Positions 1-7,278 are shown, numbered from the stretch's first letter. The stretch: 14,217 nt of DNA from DATAEU01 sp046724395 (GCA_046724395.1 JBKOWM010000110.1:1-14217); one strand, 5' to 3'. Notes: generated by a model not told the origin, from the letters alone. Numbers and translations: made by a program.

Positions 1-144
1 CCGCAGTCCGGTCCGCCGCCGCAGTCCGGTCCGCCACCGCAGTCCGGTCCGCCACCGCAGTCCGGTCCGCCACCGCAGTCCGGTCCGCCACCGCAGTCCG
101 GTCCGCCACCGCAGTCCGGTCCGCCACCGCAGTCCGGTCCGCCA
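1..144 (+). repeat. 18-bp tandem repeat, 8 copies
   Basis: Eight head-to-tail copies of CCGCAGTCCGGTCCGCCA. Copy 1 ends in G instead of A; the other seven are identical. The array runs off the left edge, so the true copy number is unknown. The unit length is a multiple of three, so copy-number change keeps the reading frame and only lengthens or shortens the PQSGPP tract. Confidence 0.95.
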
Positions 145-234
145 CCGGATGCCGGCGCGCCTGCGAACACGGGACCTGCGCCGGGCGCTTCGGCTCCGAA
201 CAACCAGGCGTCGAACGGCCCGGCCGGCAACTGA
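1..234 (+). CDS. C-terminal fragment of proline-rich PQSGPP-repeat protein
   Basis: The frame starting at base 1 is open to the TGA at 232-234 and encodes eight consecutive PQSGPP hexapeptides, then a 29-residue low-complexity tail rich in Pro, Ala, Gly and Asn (it begins PDAGAPANTGP and ends NGPAGN). The start lies before the window. This frame is preferred because the only base difference between repeat units (G versus A at the last base) is a silent Pro codon change here and non-silent in the other two forward frames. Such tails usually form disordered, extracytoplasmic or cell-wall-spanning linkers, but no anchoring motif or catalytic domain is visible. The function of the full protein cannot be told from this piece. 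No terminator-like hairpin follows the stop. Confidence 0.6.
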   Translation, partial: PQSGPPPQSGPPPQSGPPPQSGPPPQSGPPPQSGPPPQSGPPPQSGPPPDAGAPANTGPAPGASAPNNQASNGPAGN

Positions 235-283
235 CCTCGCAGCCACGGCGAGTGTCGTACGCGGCGCTGCGATAGCGGCCGCC

Positions 284-289
284 TACAAT
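284..289 (+). promoter_or_regulatory. possible -10 box upstream of the ligase gene
   Basis: TACAAT, a five-of-six match to the bacterial -10 consensus, lies in the 156-bp gap between the repeat protein and the ligase. It would give a leader of about 95 nt. No convincing -35 hexamer is found 16-18 bp upstream, so this is a weak call. Nothing else recognisable lies in 235-390. Confidence 0.25.
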
Positions 290-390
290 CCGATGGTCAG
301 CGGCCCGCGCGGCGCGTCCCGGATGGCCGACTTGCGCATCGGAGTCGTCTTCTGCGGGGCGACTCGAAAGGGATCAGACGGAGCATTTGT

Positions 391-1398
391 ATGGTTGGCC
401 CTGTCGTCGAGGAGCTCGAGGCGCGCGACCGAGGCCTGCTCCGTCGCCGCGCGATGCCGGCGTTCACGCAACCGATGCTCGCTACGTTGCACAAACGCGC
501 GTTCTCGGACCCCGACTGGATCTTCGAGACGAAGTTCGACGGTCAGCGCTCTCTCCTTTGGCGGCGCGGGCCGTCCGTCCGGCTGATCACGAGGAACGAG
601 AAGGACCGGACGTCCCACTACCCGGAGCTCGCCGAGGCCGTCCTCCGCGCCGGGTCGCCGCCGCTCATCGCCGACGGTGAGATCGTGGCCTTCGAGCGGG
701 ACGTCACGTCGTTCTCACGGCTGCAGGAGCGTATGCAGAACGCGCATCCCAGTGTTGTGCAGATCGCGGCCGTTCCGGTCGTCTTCTACCTCTTCGACCT
801 CATCTGGTTCGACGGGTACGACCTGTCGGCCCTCCCGGTCACCGCTCGAAAATCGCTGCTTCGCCGAGCGATCACCTTCGAGGACCCGATCCGGTTCTCC
901 GACCACCTCGACGAGGAAGGCGAGGCCGCGTTCGAGGAGGCCTGCCGCAGGGGCTGGGAGGGCCTCGTAGCAAAGCACGCTTCGTCGCCGTACGTCCACG
1001 GAAGATCTCGCGAGTGGCTGAAGCTGAAGTGCCTGAACGAGCAGGAGTTCGTCGTCGTCGGTTGGACTGATCCGCGTGGCAACCGAACCGGACTTGGAGC
1101 GCTCCTGGTCGGGTACCACGACGACGGACGCCTACGGTTCGCCGGCAAGGTCGGCACGGGATTCAGCGACCGCGAGCTCGCACGGCTGCTCGGCCGACTC
1201 GTAGCGCTCGAACGGCCCACGCCGCCAGTCGTCGATGCGACGGGCCTCCCGCGAAAAGGTGTCCACTGGCTGCGCCCAGCGCTCGTCGCGCAGATCGGGT
1301 TCAGCGAGTGGACACAGGACGGGAAGCTGCGACAGCCGCGGTACCTCGGACTTCGCGATGACAAACCGCCGGAGCAGGTCGTCCGCGAGGGCGCCTGA
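391..1398 (+). CDS. ATP-dependent DNA ligase, LigD-type ligase domain
   Basis: This protein seals nicks in DNA through an enzyme-AMP intermediate. Nucleotidyltransferase motifs appear in order: motif I KFDG with the AMP-accepting lysine at K48, a TRN motif at 67-69, motif III around ADGE (94-97), the IIIa-like VFYLFDLIWFDG (131-142), motif IV EGLVAK (190-195) and motif V WLKLK (209-213). An OB-fold domain from about 218 follows, ending in the WTQDGKLRQPRYLGLRDDK stretch typical of LigD and LigC ligase domains. At 335 residues it is ligase only: no primase/polymerase or phosphoesterase domain is fused, and no Ku gene is in the window. The start at 391 has a GGAG at 380-383, 7 nt upstream. A second ATG at 454, just before the conserved PAFTQPMLATL, has no Shine-Dalgarno. 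A role in double-strand-break or excision repair is inferred from the family. Confidence 0.9.
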   Translation: MVGPVVEELEARDRGLLRRRAMPAFTQPMLATLHKRAFSDPDWIFETKFDGQRSLLWRRGPSVRLITRNEKDRTSHYPELAEAVLRAGSPPLIADGEIVAFERDVTSFSRLQERMQNAHPSVVQIAAVPVVFYLFDLIWFDGYDLSALPVTARKSLLRRAITFEDPIRFSDHLDEEGEAAFEEACRRGWEGLVAKHASSPYVHGRSREWLKLKCLNEQEFVVVGWTDPRGNRTGLGALLVGYHDDGRLRFAGKVGTGFSDRELARLLGRLVALERPTPPVVDATGLPRKGVHWLRPALVAQIGFSEWTQDGKLRQPRYLGLRDDKPPEQVVREGA

Positions 1399-1424
1399 GG
1401 GACCGTTCAGACCGTCGATCCAGC

Positions 1425-1439
1425 CGGCGCACAGCGCCG
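1425..1439. terminator. hairpin between convergent ligase and ABC permease genes
   Basis: A perfect 6-bp GC stem (CGGCGC / GCGCCG) with a 3-nt ACA loop fills much of the 44-bp gap between two converging stop codons. No T-tract follows on either strand, so it may be a weak bidirectional terminator or an mRNA 3'-end stabiliser. Confidence 0.4.
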
Positions 1440-1442
1440 CAT

Positions 1443-2309
1443 CTACGTCACGTCCTGGCGCTGCAGGGTGAGGCCCGCGACCAATGCAAGGCCCACCACA
1501 TACCCGAGAAGGACCACGGCGGCCTGCGTCCCCGCCACCACGGCCGTCACCCCCGGCGTTCCGCCGGGTTGGTCGAGCGTCGGGGCGCCGAGCGAGGCCA
1601 CGAGCGACCCGGCGTTGGTCCCGGGGAGCGCCCGTTGGAGAACGTCAAGAAACGAGACCACGCTCGCGAAGCCGCGGATCAGGTTCTCGACCGCAAGCGC
1701 CCAGACCAGGCCGAGACCCACCGCCAGCGACGTGCTTCGGAGCAGGACACCGAGCGCGGCGCCGACGAGGGCCCATGTCGCCAACACGAGCCAGCCCGCC
1801 GCGACGCCGCGGCCGAGGTCGAAGAGCGACGGCCACTCCCGCTGGCGGTCCTCGACAGTGGCGATCACCCCGCCCCACACGCCGTTCAACACGAAGACGA
1901 CCACGACAAGCGCGAGGATCAACGACGCGATCGCGAGAAGTTTGGCCGCGAGGATGGCGAGTCGGCGCGGGCGCTGAGTCACGATCGTCTTCAGCGTCCC
2001 CCAGCCGTACTCGCTCGCGACGACGAGCGATCCGATGATGAGCGCGAGAGCGCCGGCGAACATCGGGAACCCGCCCAGCGTGTTCGGAACGAGTCTTGCC
2101 GGCAGGACATCGGCGAGGAGCTGGGCCCTGGTCTCTCCCGCGGCGAATCCACTTCCGCCGCCGCCCCGGTAGCCCACGTACGGGATGAGGTATCCGAACA
2201 CCTGCGGCAGCACGAGAAATACGGTCGCGAGCACCCACATTGCCGGCCACTTCACCAGCTTCAGCATCTCGGCTCGATAGCTACCGTGCATGGTTCGGTC
2301 CGTCCTCAT
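1443..2309 (-). CDS. ABC-2 type exporter permease
   Basis: This is the membrane subunit of an ABC exporter whose ATPase is encoded just upstream. Six hydrophobic segments can be seen, at about residues 23-45, 79-98, 120-142, 169-191, 194-215 and 254-281. Between the second and third is the SEYGWGTLKTIVTQRPRR stretch, which matches the conserved cytoplasmic loop of ABC-2 (NatB-like) permeases (E..GT....PR). A glycine-rich loop follows the first segment. The start overlaps the ATPase stop as ATGA (2306-2309), indicating translational coupling. An in-frame ATG six codons later (2291) is a less likely start. The substrate is unknown; this class is often linked to antimicrobial-peptide or drug export when it sits beside a NarL-type two-component system. 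Confidence 0.85.
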   Translation of the reverse strand: MRTDRTMHGSYRAEMLKLVKWPAMWVLATVFLVLPQVFGYLIPYVGYRGGGGSGFAAGETRAQLLADVLPARLVPNTLGGFPMFAGALALIIGSLVVASEYGWGTLKTIVTQRPRRLAILAAKLLAIASLILALVVVVFVLNGVWGGVIATVEDRQREWPSLFDLGRGVAAGWLVLATWALVGAALGVLLRSTSLAVGLGLVWALAVENLIRGFASVVSFLDVLQRALPGTNAGSLVASLGAPTLDQPGGTPGVTAVVAGTQAAVVLLGYVVGLALVAGLTLQRQDVT

Positions 2310-3253
2310 CCGTGCTCATCCGTTAGTTCCAGAAACACGTCCTCCAGGGTCCGCTCGACGGGGCGGACCTCGCTGACCGCCACCCCCGCCAGGACGAGGT
2401 CTCGCGTGATGCGCGGCGCATCCTGCGGGTCGGACCGGAGGCGCAGCGTCCCGTCGAGCTCCTCGACTCGTCCGGCCCCGACGAGCTGCTCGGCCCTCAT
2501 CCGTGCCGCGGCGAGCGGCTCGGCGCGAACGAGGATCGATCGGCGGCCACGCATCTCGTCGACGGAGCCCTCGGCGATCATCCGACCGTGCGCTATGACC
2601 CCGACGCGGTCGCAGAGCTGCTCGACCTCGCCCAGCAGATGGCTCGACAGCAGCACCGTCCGTTCACCGGACCCCAGCCGTCTAACGAGCGAGCGCATCT
2701 CGGCCATGCCGGCCGGATCGAGCCCGTTCGTCGGCTCGTCCAGAATGAGCAGGTCCGGATCCTTGAGCAGCGCTGCGGCGACGCCCAGCCGCTGACGCAT
2801 CCCCTGGGAGTACGTTCGGTATCGAGCGCGTGCCCGAGACAGGAGATCGACCGTATCGAGCGCCTGCTCGATCCGATCCTCGGCGAGGCCGGCCGCACGA
2901 ACCAGCACCCTCAGGTTGTCGCGACCTGATAGATACGGATAGAAGGCCGGCTCCTCGACGAGGGCGCCCACTCGGAGAAGTCCCGCGGGATCGCCCGGCG
3001 CGCGTCCGAGGACCGTCACCGAGCCGGAGGTCGGACGGACCAGCCCGAGCAGCATCCGAAGGGTCGTACTCTTTCCGGCGCCGTTCGGACCTAGGAACCC
3101 GTAAACCTCGCCCTTCCTCACCGACAGGTTCAAGCCGTCGACGGCCCGAACGTTCCCGGCGTATACCTTGGTAAGACCCTTGCTCCGGATCGCGTCCTCG
3201 GATCCGACTGATTCGATTGCGCTCCGAGCACTCGGCCTCGCCGTGCCCTCCAT
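2306..3253 (-). CDS. ABC exporter ATP-binding protein
   Basis: This cytoplasmic ATPase powers the permease encoded downstream. From the start at 3253 the protein has 315 residues. It has Walker A GPNGAGKST (55-63), signature YSQGMRQR (148-155), Walker B LLILDEPTNGLD (168-179) and the switch histidine in SSHLL (H205). The C-terminal domain of about 80 residues ends ERTLEDVFLELT, typical of NatA/CcmA-like drug-exporter ATPases. The ATG at 3253 is chosen because GGAG lies 8 nt upstream and homology-like sequence begins about 20 residues later. A longer reading frame continues to 3565, but its extra 104 residues look non-coding and would overlap the divergent kinase gene. The gap of about 186 bp to that kinase should hold both promoters. 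Confidence 0.9.
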   Translation of the reverse strand: MEGTARPSARSAIESVGSEDAIRSKGLTKVYAGNVRAVDGLNLSVRKGEVYGFLGPNGAGKSTTLRMLLGLVRPTSGSVTVLGRAPGDPAGLLRVGALVEEPAFYPYLSGRDNLRVLVRAAGLAEDRIEQALDTVDLLSRARARYRTYSQGMRQRLGVAAALLKDPDLLILDEPTNGLDPAGMAEMRSLVRRLGSGERTVLLSSHLLGEVEQLCDRVGVIAHGRMIAEGSVDEMRGRRSILVRAEPLAAARMRAEQLVGAGRVEELDGTLRLRSDPQDAPRITRDLVLAGVAVSEVRPVERTLEDVFLELTDEHG

Positions 3254-3433
3254 GGCGTCCACTCCGTCCTCGACGTCTCGACGATCATCGTGCGCGAGCT
3301 CGACGGGAAGGACGTCGGCCACACGGTTGCTTCCCGCCTCCGCCCGGGGGCGTAGCCGCGGATCCGCAGCTACATCGCGCGCCGTAGCGCGGACGGCATC
3401 GGCCGGGCGACGCCGCCGATGCGGGGGGCGGAC

Positions 3434-3439
3434 TAGCGT
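3434..3439 (+). promoter_or_regulatory. possible -10 box (TAGCGT) at the kinase start
   Basis: TAGCGT fits the actinobacterial TAnnnT -10 pattern and ends 6 nt before the GTG at 3446, which would put the transcription start on that codon. No clear -35 hexamer is visible. If real, the kinase mRNA is leaderless and begins at 3446, two codons after the longer GTG start at 3440. Confidence 0.35.
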
Positions 3440-4624
3440 GTGGCCGTGATCTCGGCAGAGGAAGCCGAACGGCTCGTCGATGAGCGGCCGCGCTGGTGGC
3501 GCGGTTGGCAGGCGGATCTCGCCATCGCGGTCGTGGTCGGACTTCTGCAGCTCCTCGGAACCCATTTCGCGGCGACCGGACAGCCCGAGCGCGACGACCT
3601 TGACCTACTTGCATACGCGCTGTTGGCCGCCGGCCCGGCCGCACTCGTGTTTCGTCGCCGATTCCCCGTTGGCGTGTACCTCGTCGTGTTCGTCAGCGAC
3701 CTGGCCTACTGGCTCACGGACTACCCCAGGGGCCCGATCTTCGTCTCGCTGATCGTCGCGCTGTTCACTCTCGTCATCACCGGGCATCGGTGGGCGGCGA
3801 TCGCCGGTATCGTCGTCGGATACATCGCCTTCGGGTGGCTGCCCTGGCTCCTGGGACAGGAGCCCGCTCCCAGTGTCGTGGCGGCCACGGGACTGGGGGC
3901 GTGGCTGCTCGTGCTGCTGTTCACCGCCGAGTTCGTCCGGCTGCGGCGGGACCGAGCGTACGAAGCGGTTCGAAAGCGAGCCGAGGACGCCCGAAACAGA
4001 GCAACCGAGGAGCGTCTGCGCATCGCCCGCGAGCTCCATGACGCGCTCGGACACCAGCTGTCGCTCATCAACGTGCAGGCGGGCGTGGCCCTGCACATCA
4101 ACGAGGAGCTTCCAGAACAGGCCAGGTCGGCGCTCGGCGCCATCACCGACGCGAGCAAGGAGGCGCTGACCGAGCTTCGCTCCGTTCTGGACATCCTGCG
4201 ACGGGGCGACGAACAGGCGCCGCGCTCACCGGTGCCGTCGCTGAGCCGGCTGGACGGGCTCGTGTCGCAGGCACGAGCGGCCGGCCTCGACATCACGACG
4301 GAGGTCACCGGCGAGCCGCGACCGCTGCCGTTCGGCGTGGACGTCGCCGCGTTCCGCATCGTCCAGGAGGCGCTCACGAACGTCTCCCGACACGCCGGCG
4401 AGGCCAGGGCAAGGCTTCGAATCTCATACGCCGAGCGCGACCTCACCCTTCAGGTCGAGGACGACGGACCCGGTGTGGGGCCTATTGCGAAGGCGGGGGT
4501 GGGACGGGGAATCGTCGGCATGCGGGAGCGGGCGGCGGCGTTCGGCGGCGAGCTGGAAGCCGGGCCGCGTCCCGACGGCGGGTTTCGGGTGCGAGCCCGG
4601 CTTCCGCTGGATGGAGTCGCATGA
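3440..4624 (+). CDS. NarL-family membrane histidine kinase (HisKA_3)
   Basis: This sensor kinase autophosphorylates and passes phosphate to partner regulators. The N-terminal 170 residues hold about five hydrophobic segments (roughly 26-44, 55-72, 76-92, 97-137 as one or two, 145-165) with little outside the membrane, so it probably senses envelope stress or a membrane ligand, or works with the adjacent transporter. A short coiled linker (about 168-192) leads into the HisKA_3 dimerisation box ERLRIARELHDALGHQLSLI, with phospho-acceptor H200. The HATPase_c domain has the N-box around N314 (FRIVQEALTNVSRHA), G1 DDGPG (341-345) and G2 GRGIVGMRER (355-364). Length is normal for the family. The stop overlaps the next ATG as ATGA (4621-4624). 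The GTG at 3440 is used as start; the GTG at 3446 is an equally good, leaderless alternative. Confidence 0.9.
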   Translation: MAVISAEEAERLVDERPRWWRGWQADLAIAVVVGLLQLLGTHFAATGQPERDDLDLLAYALLAAGPAALVFRRRFPVGVYLVVFVSDLAYWLTDYPRGPIFVSLIVALFTLVITGHRWAAIAGIVVGYIAFGWLPWLLGQEPAPSVVAATGLGAWLLVLLFTAEFVRLRRDRAYEAVRKRAEDARNRATEERLRIARELHDALGHQLSLINVQAGVALHINEELPEQARSALGAITDASKEALTELRSVLDILRRGDEQAPRSPVPSLSRLDGLVSQARAAGLDITTEVTGEPRPLPFGVDVAAFRIVQEALTNVSRHAGEARARLRISYAERDLTLQVEDDGPGVGPIAKAGVGRGIVGMRERAAAFGGELEAGPRPDGGFRVRARLPLDGVA

Positions 4625-5574
4625 TCCGTGTCGTCCTGGCGGACGACCAGGGTCTGGTACGCGCAGGCTTTCGCGCGCTGCTCGACGCGGAGGATGACAT
4701 CCAGGTCGTCGGCGAGGCGAACGACGGCGAGGAGGCGATCCGGCTCGCCGAGCGCCTGCAGCCGGACGTCGTGCTCATGGACATCCGCATGCCGGGCACG
4801 GACGGTCTAGAGGCGACGCGGAGGATCGTCCGCGATGCGCACCTCGACGGCGTGCGGATCGTCATCCTCACGACGTTCGACGTCGATGAGTACGTATTCG
4901 AGGCGCTTCGGGTCGGAGCGAGCGGATTCCTCGTCAAGGACACCGATCCGAGCGACCTCGTCCAGGGTGTGCGCGCCGTCGCTCGCGGCGACGCGCTTCT
5001 GTCTCCAGCCGTGACGCGGAAACTGATCTCGGCGTTCACGGACCCCGGAGGACCGCGCCTCCCAACAGGCTCCGGGTCCGACCGGGTTCTTGCCACCGTG
5101 ATGTTCAGCGACATCGTCTCCTCGACGGAGCGCGCGGCGGCGATCGGTGATCGCCGTTGGCGAGACCTGTTGGACCGCCACGACGCGCTGATCCGCCAGG
5201 AGCTCGCTTCGCACGGAGGCCGTGAGGTCAAGACGACGGGCGACGGGTTCCTCGCCGTGTTCGACGCGCCCGCGCGCGCGATCCGTTGCGCCGTCGCCAT
5301 GCGTGACGCGCTTCGCGGTGAGGGGATCGAGATCCGCGTCGGGGTGCACTCGGGCGAGGTCGAGTTGCGCGGGAACGACGTGGGCGGAATCGCCGTCAAC
5401 GTCGGCGCCCGCGTCTCGGCGGCCGCCGCGCCGGGCGAGATCGTCGTCTCGAGCACGGTCCGCGACCTGGTGACGGGCTCAGGCATCGCGTTCGAGGATC
5501 GAGGAGAGCACGCGCTCAAGGGGGTACCGGACACGTGGCGCCTCTTCGCGATCGCTGGTAGCGGGTCCGGATGA
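4621..5574 (+). CDS. Response regulator with class III adenylate/guanylate cyclase output
   Basis: The protein predicts phosphorylation-controlled synthesis of a cyclic nucleotide. Residues 1-139 are a NarL-type receiver: acidic pair D8/D9, phospho-acceptor D54 (LMDIRMPG), T84 in ILTTF, and K106 in LVKD. A linker of about 15 residues rich in Gly, Pro and Ser follows, then a class III cyclase homology domain (about 155-310). Its catalytic set looks complete: metal ligands D164 (MFSDIVSSTE) and D208 (KTTGDGF), purine-selecting K204 and D253 (GNDVGG), and transition-state N260 and R264 (VNVGAR). The K/D pair predicts ATP as substrate, giving cAMP. The C-terminus EDRGEHALKGVPDTWRLFA is usual for soluble actinobacterial cyclase domains. 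There is no DNA-binding domain. It is translationally coupled to the kinase upstream, its probable phosphodonor. The activity and the direction of control by phosphorylation are inferred. Confidence 0.92.
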   Translation: MIRVVLADDQGLVRAGFRALLDAEDDIQVVGEANDGEEAIRLAERLQPDVVLMDIRMPGTDGLEATRRIVRDAHLDGVRIVILTTFDVDEYVFEALRVGASGFLVKDTDPSDLVQGVRAVARGDALLSPAVTRKLISAFTDPGGPRLPTGSGSDRVLATVMFSDIVSSTERAAAIGDRRWRDLLDRHDALIRQELASHGGREVKTTGDGFLAVFDAPARAIRCAVAMRDALRGEGIEIRVGVHSGEVELRGNDVGGIAVNVGARVSAAAAPGEIVVSSTVRDLVTGSGIAFEDRGEHALKGVPDTWRLFAIAGSGSG

Positions 5575-5611
5575 CCGGGCCGGTGTCGGCATCGGTCATG
5601 AGAAGGGTTCG

Positions 5612-6277
5612 ATGATCCGCGTCGTGTTGGCGGACGACCAGGCGCTCGTCCGCGCCGGCTTCCGTTCCCTGCTCGACGCGCAACAGGACATCGAGGTCGT
5701 CGGCGAGGCGGCCGGCGGCGAGGAAGCCGTTCGGATGGCCGCCGAGCTCAGGCCGGACCTCGTGCTGATGGACGTTCGGATGCCCGGGATGGATGGCCTG
5801 GCCGCCACGCGGTCGATCGCCACCGACCAGCGCCTGGCCGGAGTGCGAGTGGTCATCCTCACCACATTTGGGGTGGACGAGTACGTCTTCGAGGCCATCA
5901 GGTCGGGCGCGAGCGGATTCCTCGTCAAGGACACCGAGCCGGCGGAGCTCCTGCAGGCTGTCCGCGTCGTCGCCGCGGGCGACGCGCTCCTGTCGCCCGC
6001 CGTCACCCGGCGGCTCATCCAGGAGTTCGCCGCTCATGCAAAGGACCCGGGCTCGAGCGCCGAGCTCGACCAATTGACGGATCGCGAGCGGGAGGTGATG
6101 GCGCTGGTCGCCGAGGGCCTCTCGAACGGCGAGATCGCTCAGCGGCTCTACGTGAGTCCCGCCACCGCGAAGACGCACGTGAGCCGGGCCATGACCAAGC
6201 TTGGAGCCCGCGACCGGGCGCAGCTCGTCGTCATCGCCTACGAGTCCGGTTTGGTCCGGCCCGGCTGGCTCGACTGA
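5612..6277 (+). CDS. NarL/LuxR-family response regulator
   Basis: This is a DNA-binding partner of the upstream kinase. The receiver (1-139) has D8/D9, D54 (LMDVRMPG), T84 and K106, and matches the receiver of the preceding cyclase regulator at about 103 of 139 positions without gaps. A GerE/LuxR helix-turn-helix follows (about 154-215), with LTDREREVMALVAEGLSN and the recognition helix region SPATAKTHVSRAMTKL. At 221 residues the length is standard. The start at 5612 has AGAAGG at 5601-5606. The 37-bp gap after the cyclase regulator can be read as a tiny open frame overlapping both neighbours' stop and start codons. Likely targets are this operon and the divergent ABC exporter, by analogy with similar gene sets; no operator was identified. 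Confidence 0.93.
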   Translation: MIRVVLADDQALVRAGFRSLLDAQQDIEVVGEAAGGEEAVRMAAELRPDLVLMDVRMPGMDGLAATRSIATDQRLAGVRVVILTTFGVDEYVFEAIRSGASGFLVKDTEPAELLQAVRVVAAGDALLSPAVTRRLIQEFAAHAKDPGSSAELDQLTDREREVMALVAEGLSNGEIAQRLYVSPATAKTHVSRAMTKLGARDRAQLVVIAYESGLVRPGWLD

Positions 6278-6333
6278 CGTCTACGTCGTCGCGGTACCTC
6301 GCTCCGTACTCCCGGGGTCGTAACCAGAACGCG

Positions 6334-6353
6334 GCGCCGTCACCCCTCGGCGC
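6334..6353 (+). terminator. weak hairpin downstream of the two-component operon
   Basis: A 6-bp stem (GCGCCG / CGGCGC) with an 8-nt loop lies 57 nt after the regulator stop, within the 170-bp gap before the dehydrogenase gene. No T-tract follows. It may end the operon transcript, but chance GC pairing is possible. Otherwise the gap shows only the dehydrogenase ribosome binding site. Confidence 0.25.
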
Positions 6354-6447
6354 AGCACCGACCGCGCCGGCCGGCCGATGCGAACGGTGTCGATTCATCC
6401 GACCATGTAGTGGGTGCCCAGCGGAAGGCCGACGACGGAGGTCTCAG

Positions 6448-7278
6448 ATGCAAACGCACTCGAATCCGAACACGCCGCTCGAGGACAGGGTCGGGATCGT
6501 CACGGGGGCGAGCCGGGGGATCGGCGCCGCGACCGCTGTCGCGCTAGCCGAGGCGGGCGCGGCCGTCGCCGTTGCGGCGCGAAGCGCCGACCGACTCGAC
6601 GAGATCGTCGCGCGAATAGAGACCGACGGGGGTCGAGCGCTCGCCGTGCCGACGGATGTCGGCGACGCCGACTCCGTCCGCTCGCTCGTCGAGCGAACAC
6701 TCGCCACGTTCGGACGGCTCGACCTGGCCGTCAACAACGCCGCCGGAGGCGGCGCGCCGCCCACTCCGCTAGCCGACCTCTCCCTCGAGGCGTACGACTC
6801 GGCGGTCGCGATCACCCTTCGCAGTGTGTTCGTCTCGATGAAGTTCGAGGTCGAGGCGATGCTCCGGCAGCCGGGCGGCGGCGCGATCGTCAACATGGCG
6901 TCGACAGCGGGACTCGAGGCGGTCGGCGGTCTCGCCGGCTACGTCTCGGCCAAGCACGGCGTGATCGGTCTCACGAAGACCGCAGCGCTCGACTACGGCG
7001 ACCGGAACATCCGCGTCAACGCGCTCGCCCCGGGGCCGATCCTGACCGAGAATCTGGCTCGCGCCGGCGACGAGGCACAGCATCAGGCGGCCATGGCGAT
7101 GCCGCTGAAACGGGTCGGTCGCGCCGAGGAGGTGGCGAGCGCAGTCGTTTGGCTCTGTTCGGATGCGGCGTCCTTCATCACCGGCGCTACGCTGCCGATC
7201 GACGGCGGAAAGCTCGCCGGAGTCCCGCCCTTCAACGTGAGCTCGGACCGGAGGCTCTTCGGCGGCGATCGTCGATGA
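6448..7278 (+). CDS. Short-chain dehydrogenase/reductase (SDR)
   Basis: This is a cytoplasmic NAD(P)-dependent oxidoreductase of the classical SDR family. The Rossmann cofactor motif TGASRGIG is at 19-26 and the NNAAG motif at 96-100. The catalytic residues are S152, Y165 and K169 (YVSAK), with N at about 123 replaced by a TLRSVF context. The C-terminal PGPILTE and the IDGG element are typical of FabG-like members. The arginines after the second beta strand (AARSADR) suggest NADP(H) preference, an inference only. GGAGG at 6437-6441, 6 nt before the ATG, fixes the start. The C-terminal 20 residues (GVPPFNVSSDRRLFGGDRR) extend beyond the usual end. The gene stands alone between the two-component operon and a convergent ABC operon, so the substrate cannot be guessed from context. 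Confidence 0.9.
   Translation: MQTHSNPNTPLEDRVGIVTGASRGIGAATAVALAEAGAAVAVAARSADRLDEIVARIETDGGRALAVPTDVGDADSVRSLVERTLATFGRLDLAVNNAAGGGAPPTPLADLSLEAYDSAVAITLRSVFVSMKFEVEAMLRQPGGGAIVNMASTAGLEAVGGLAGYVSAKHGVIGLTKTAALDYGDRNIRVNALAPGPILTENLARAGDEAQHQAAMAMPLKRVGRAEEVASAVVWLCSDAASFITGATLPIDGGKLAGVPPFNVSSDRRLFGGDRR

Noticed and set aside
1..144. CRISPR-like repeat array
   Set aside because: The repeats abut each other with no spacers and are only 18 bp; they are an in-frame minisatellite.
1569..2795. Plus-strand 408-codon frame across the ABC permease and ATPase genes
   Set aside because: Antisense to two genes with full motif sets; composition is Arg/Ser/Glu-rich nonsense.
3254..3565. N-terminal extension of the exporter ATPase to 3565
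   Set aside because: The added 104 residues are Arg/Pro-rich, overlap the divergent kinase, and a good Shine-Dalgarno precedes the ATG at 3253.
4621..5574. Diguanylate cyclase (GGDEF) output for the first regulator
   Set aside because: No GG(D/E)EF motif; the FSDIVSSTE, KTTGDGF and VNVGAR motifs are those of class III adenylate/guanylate cyclases.
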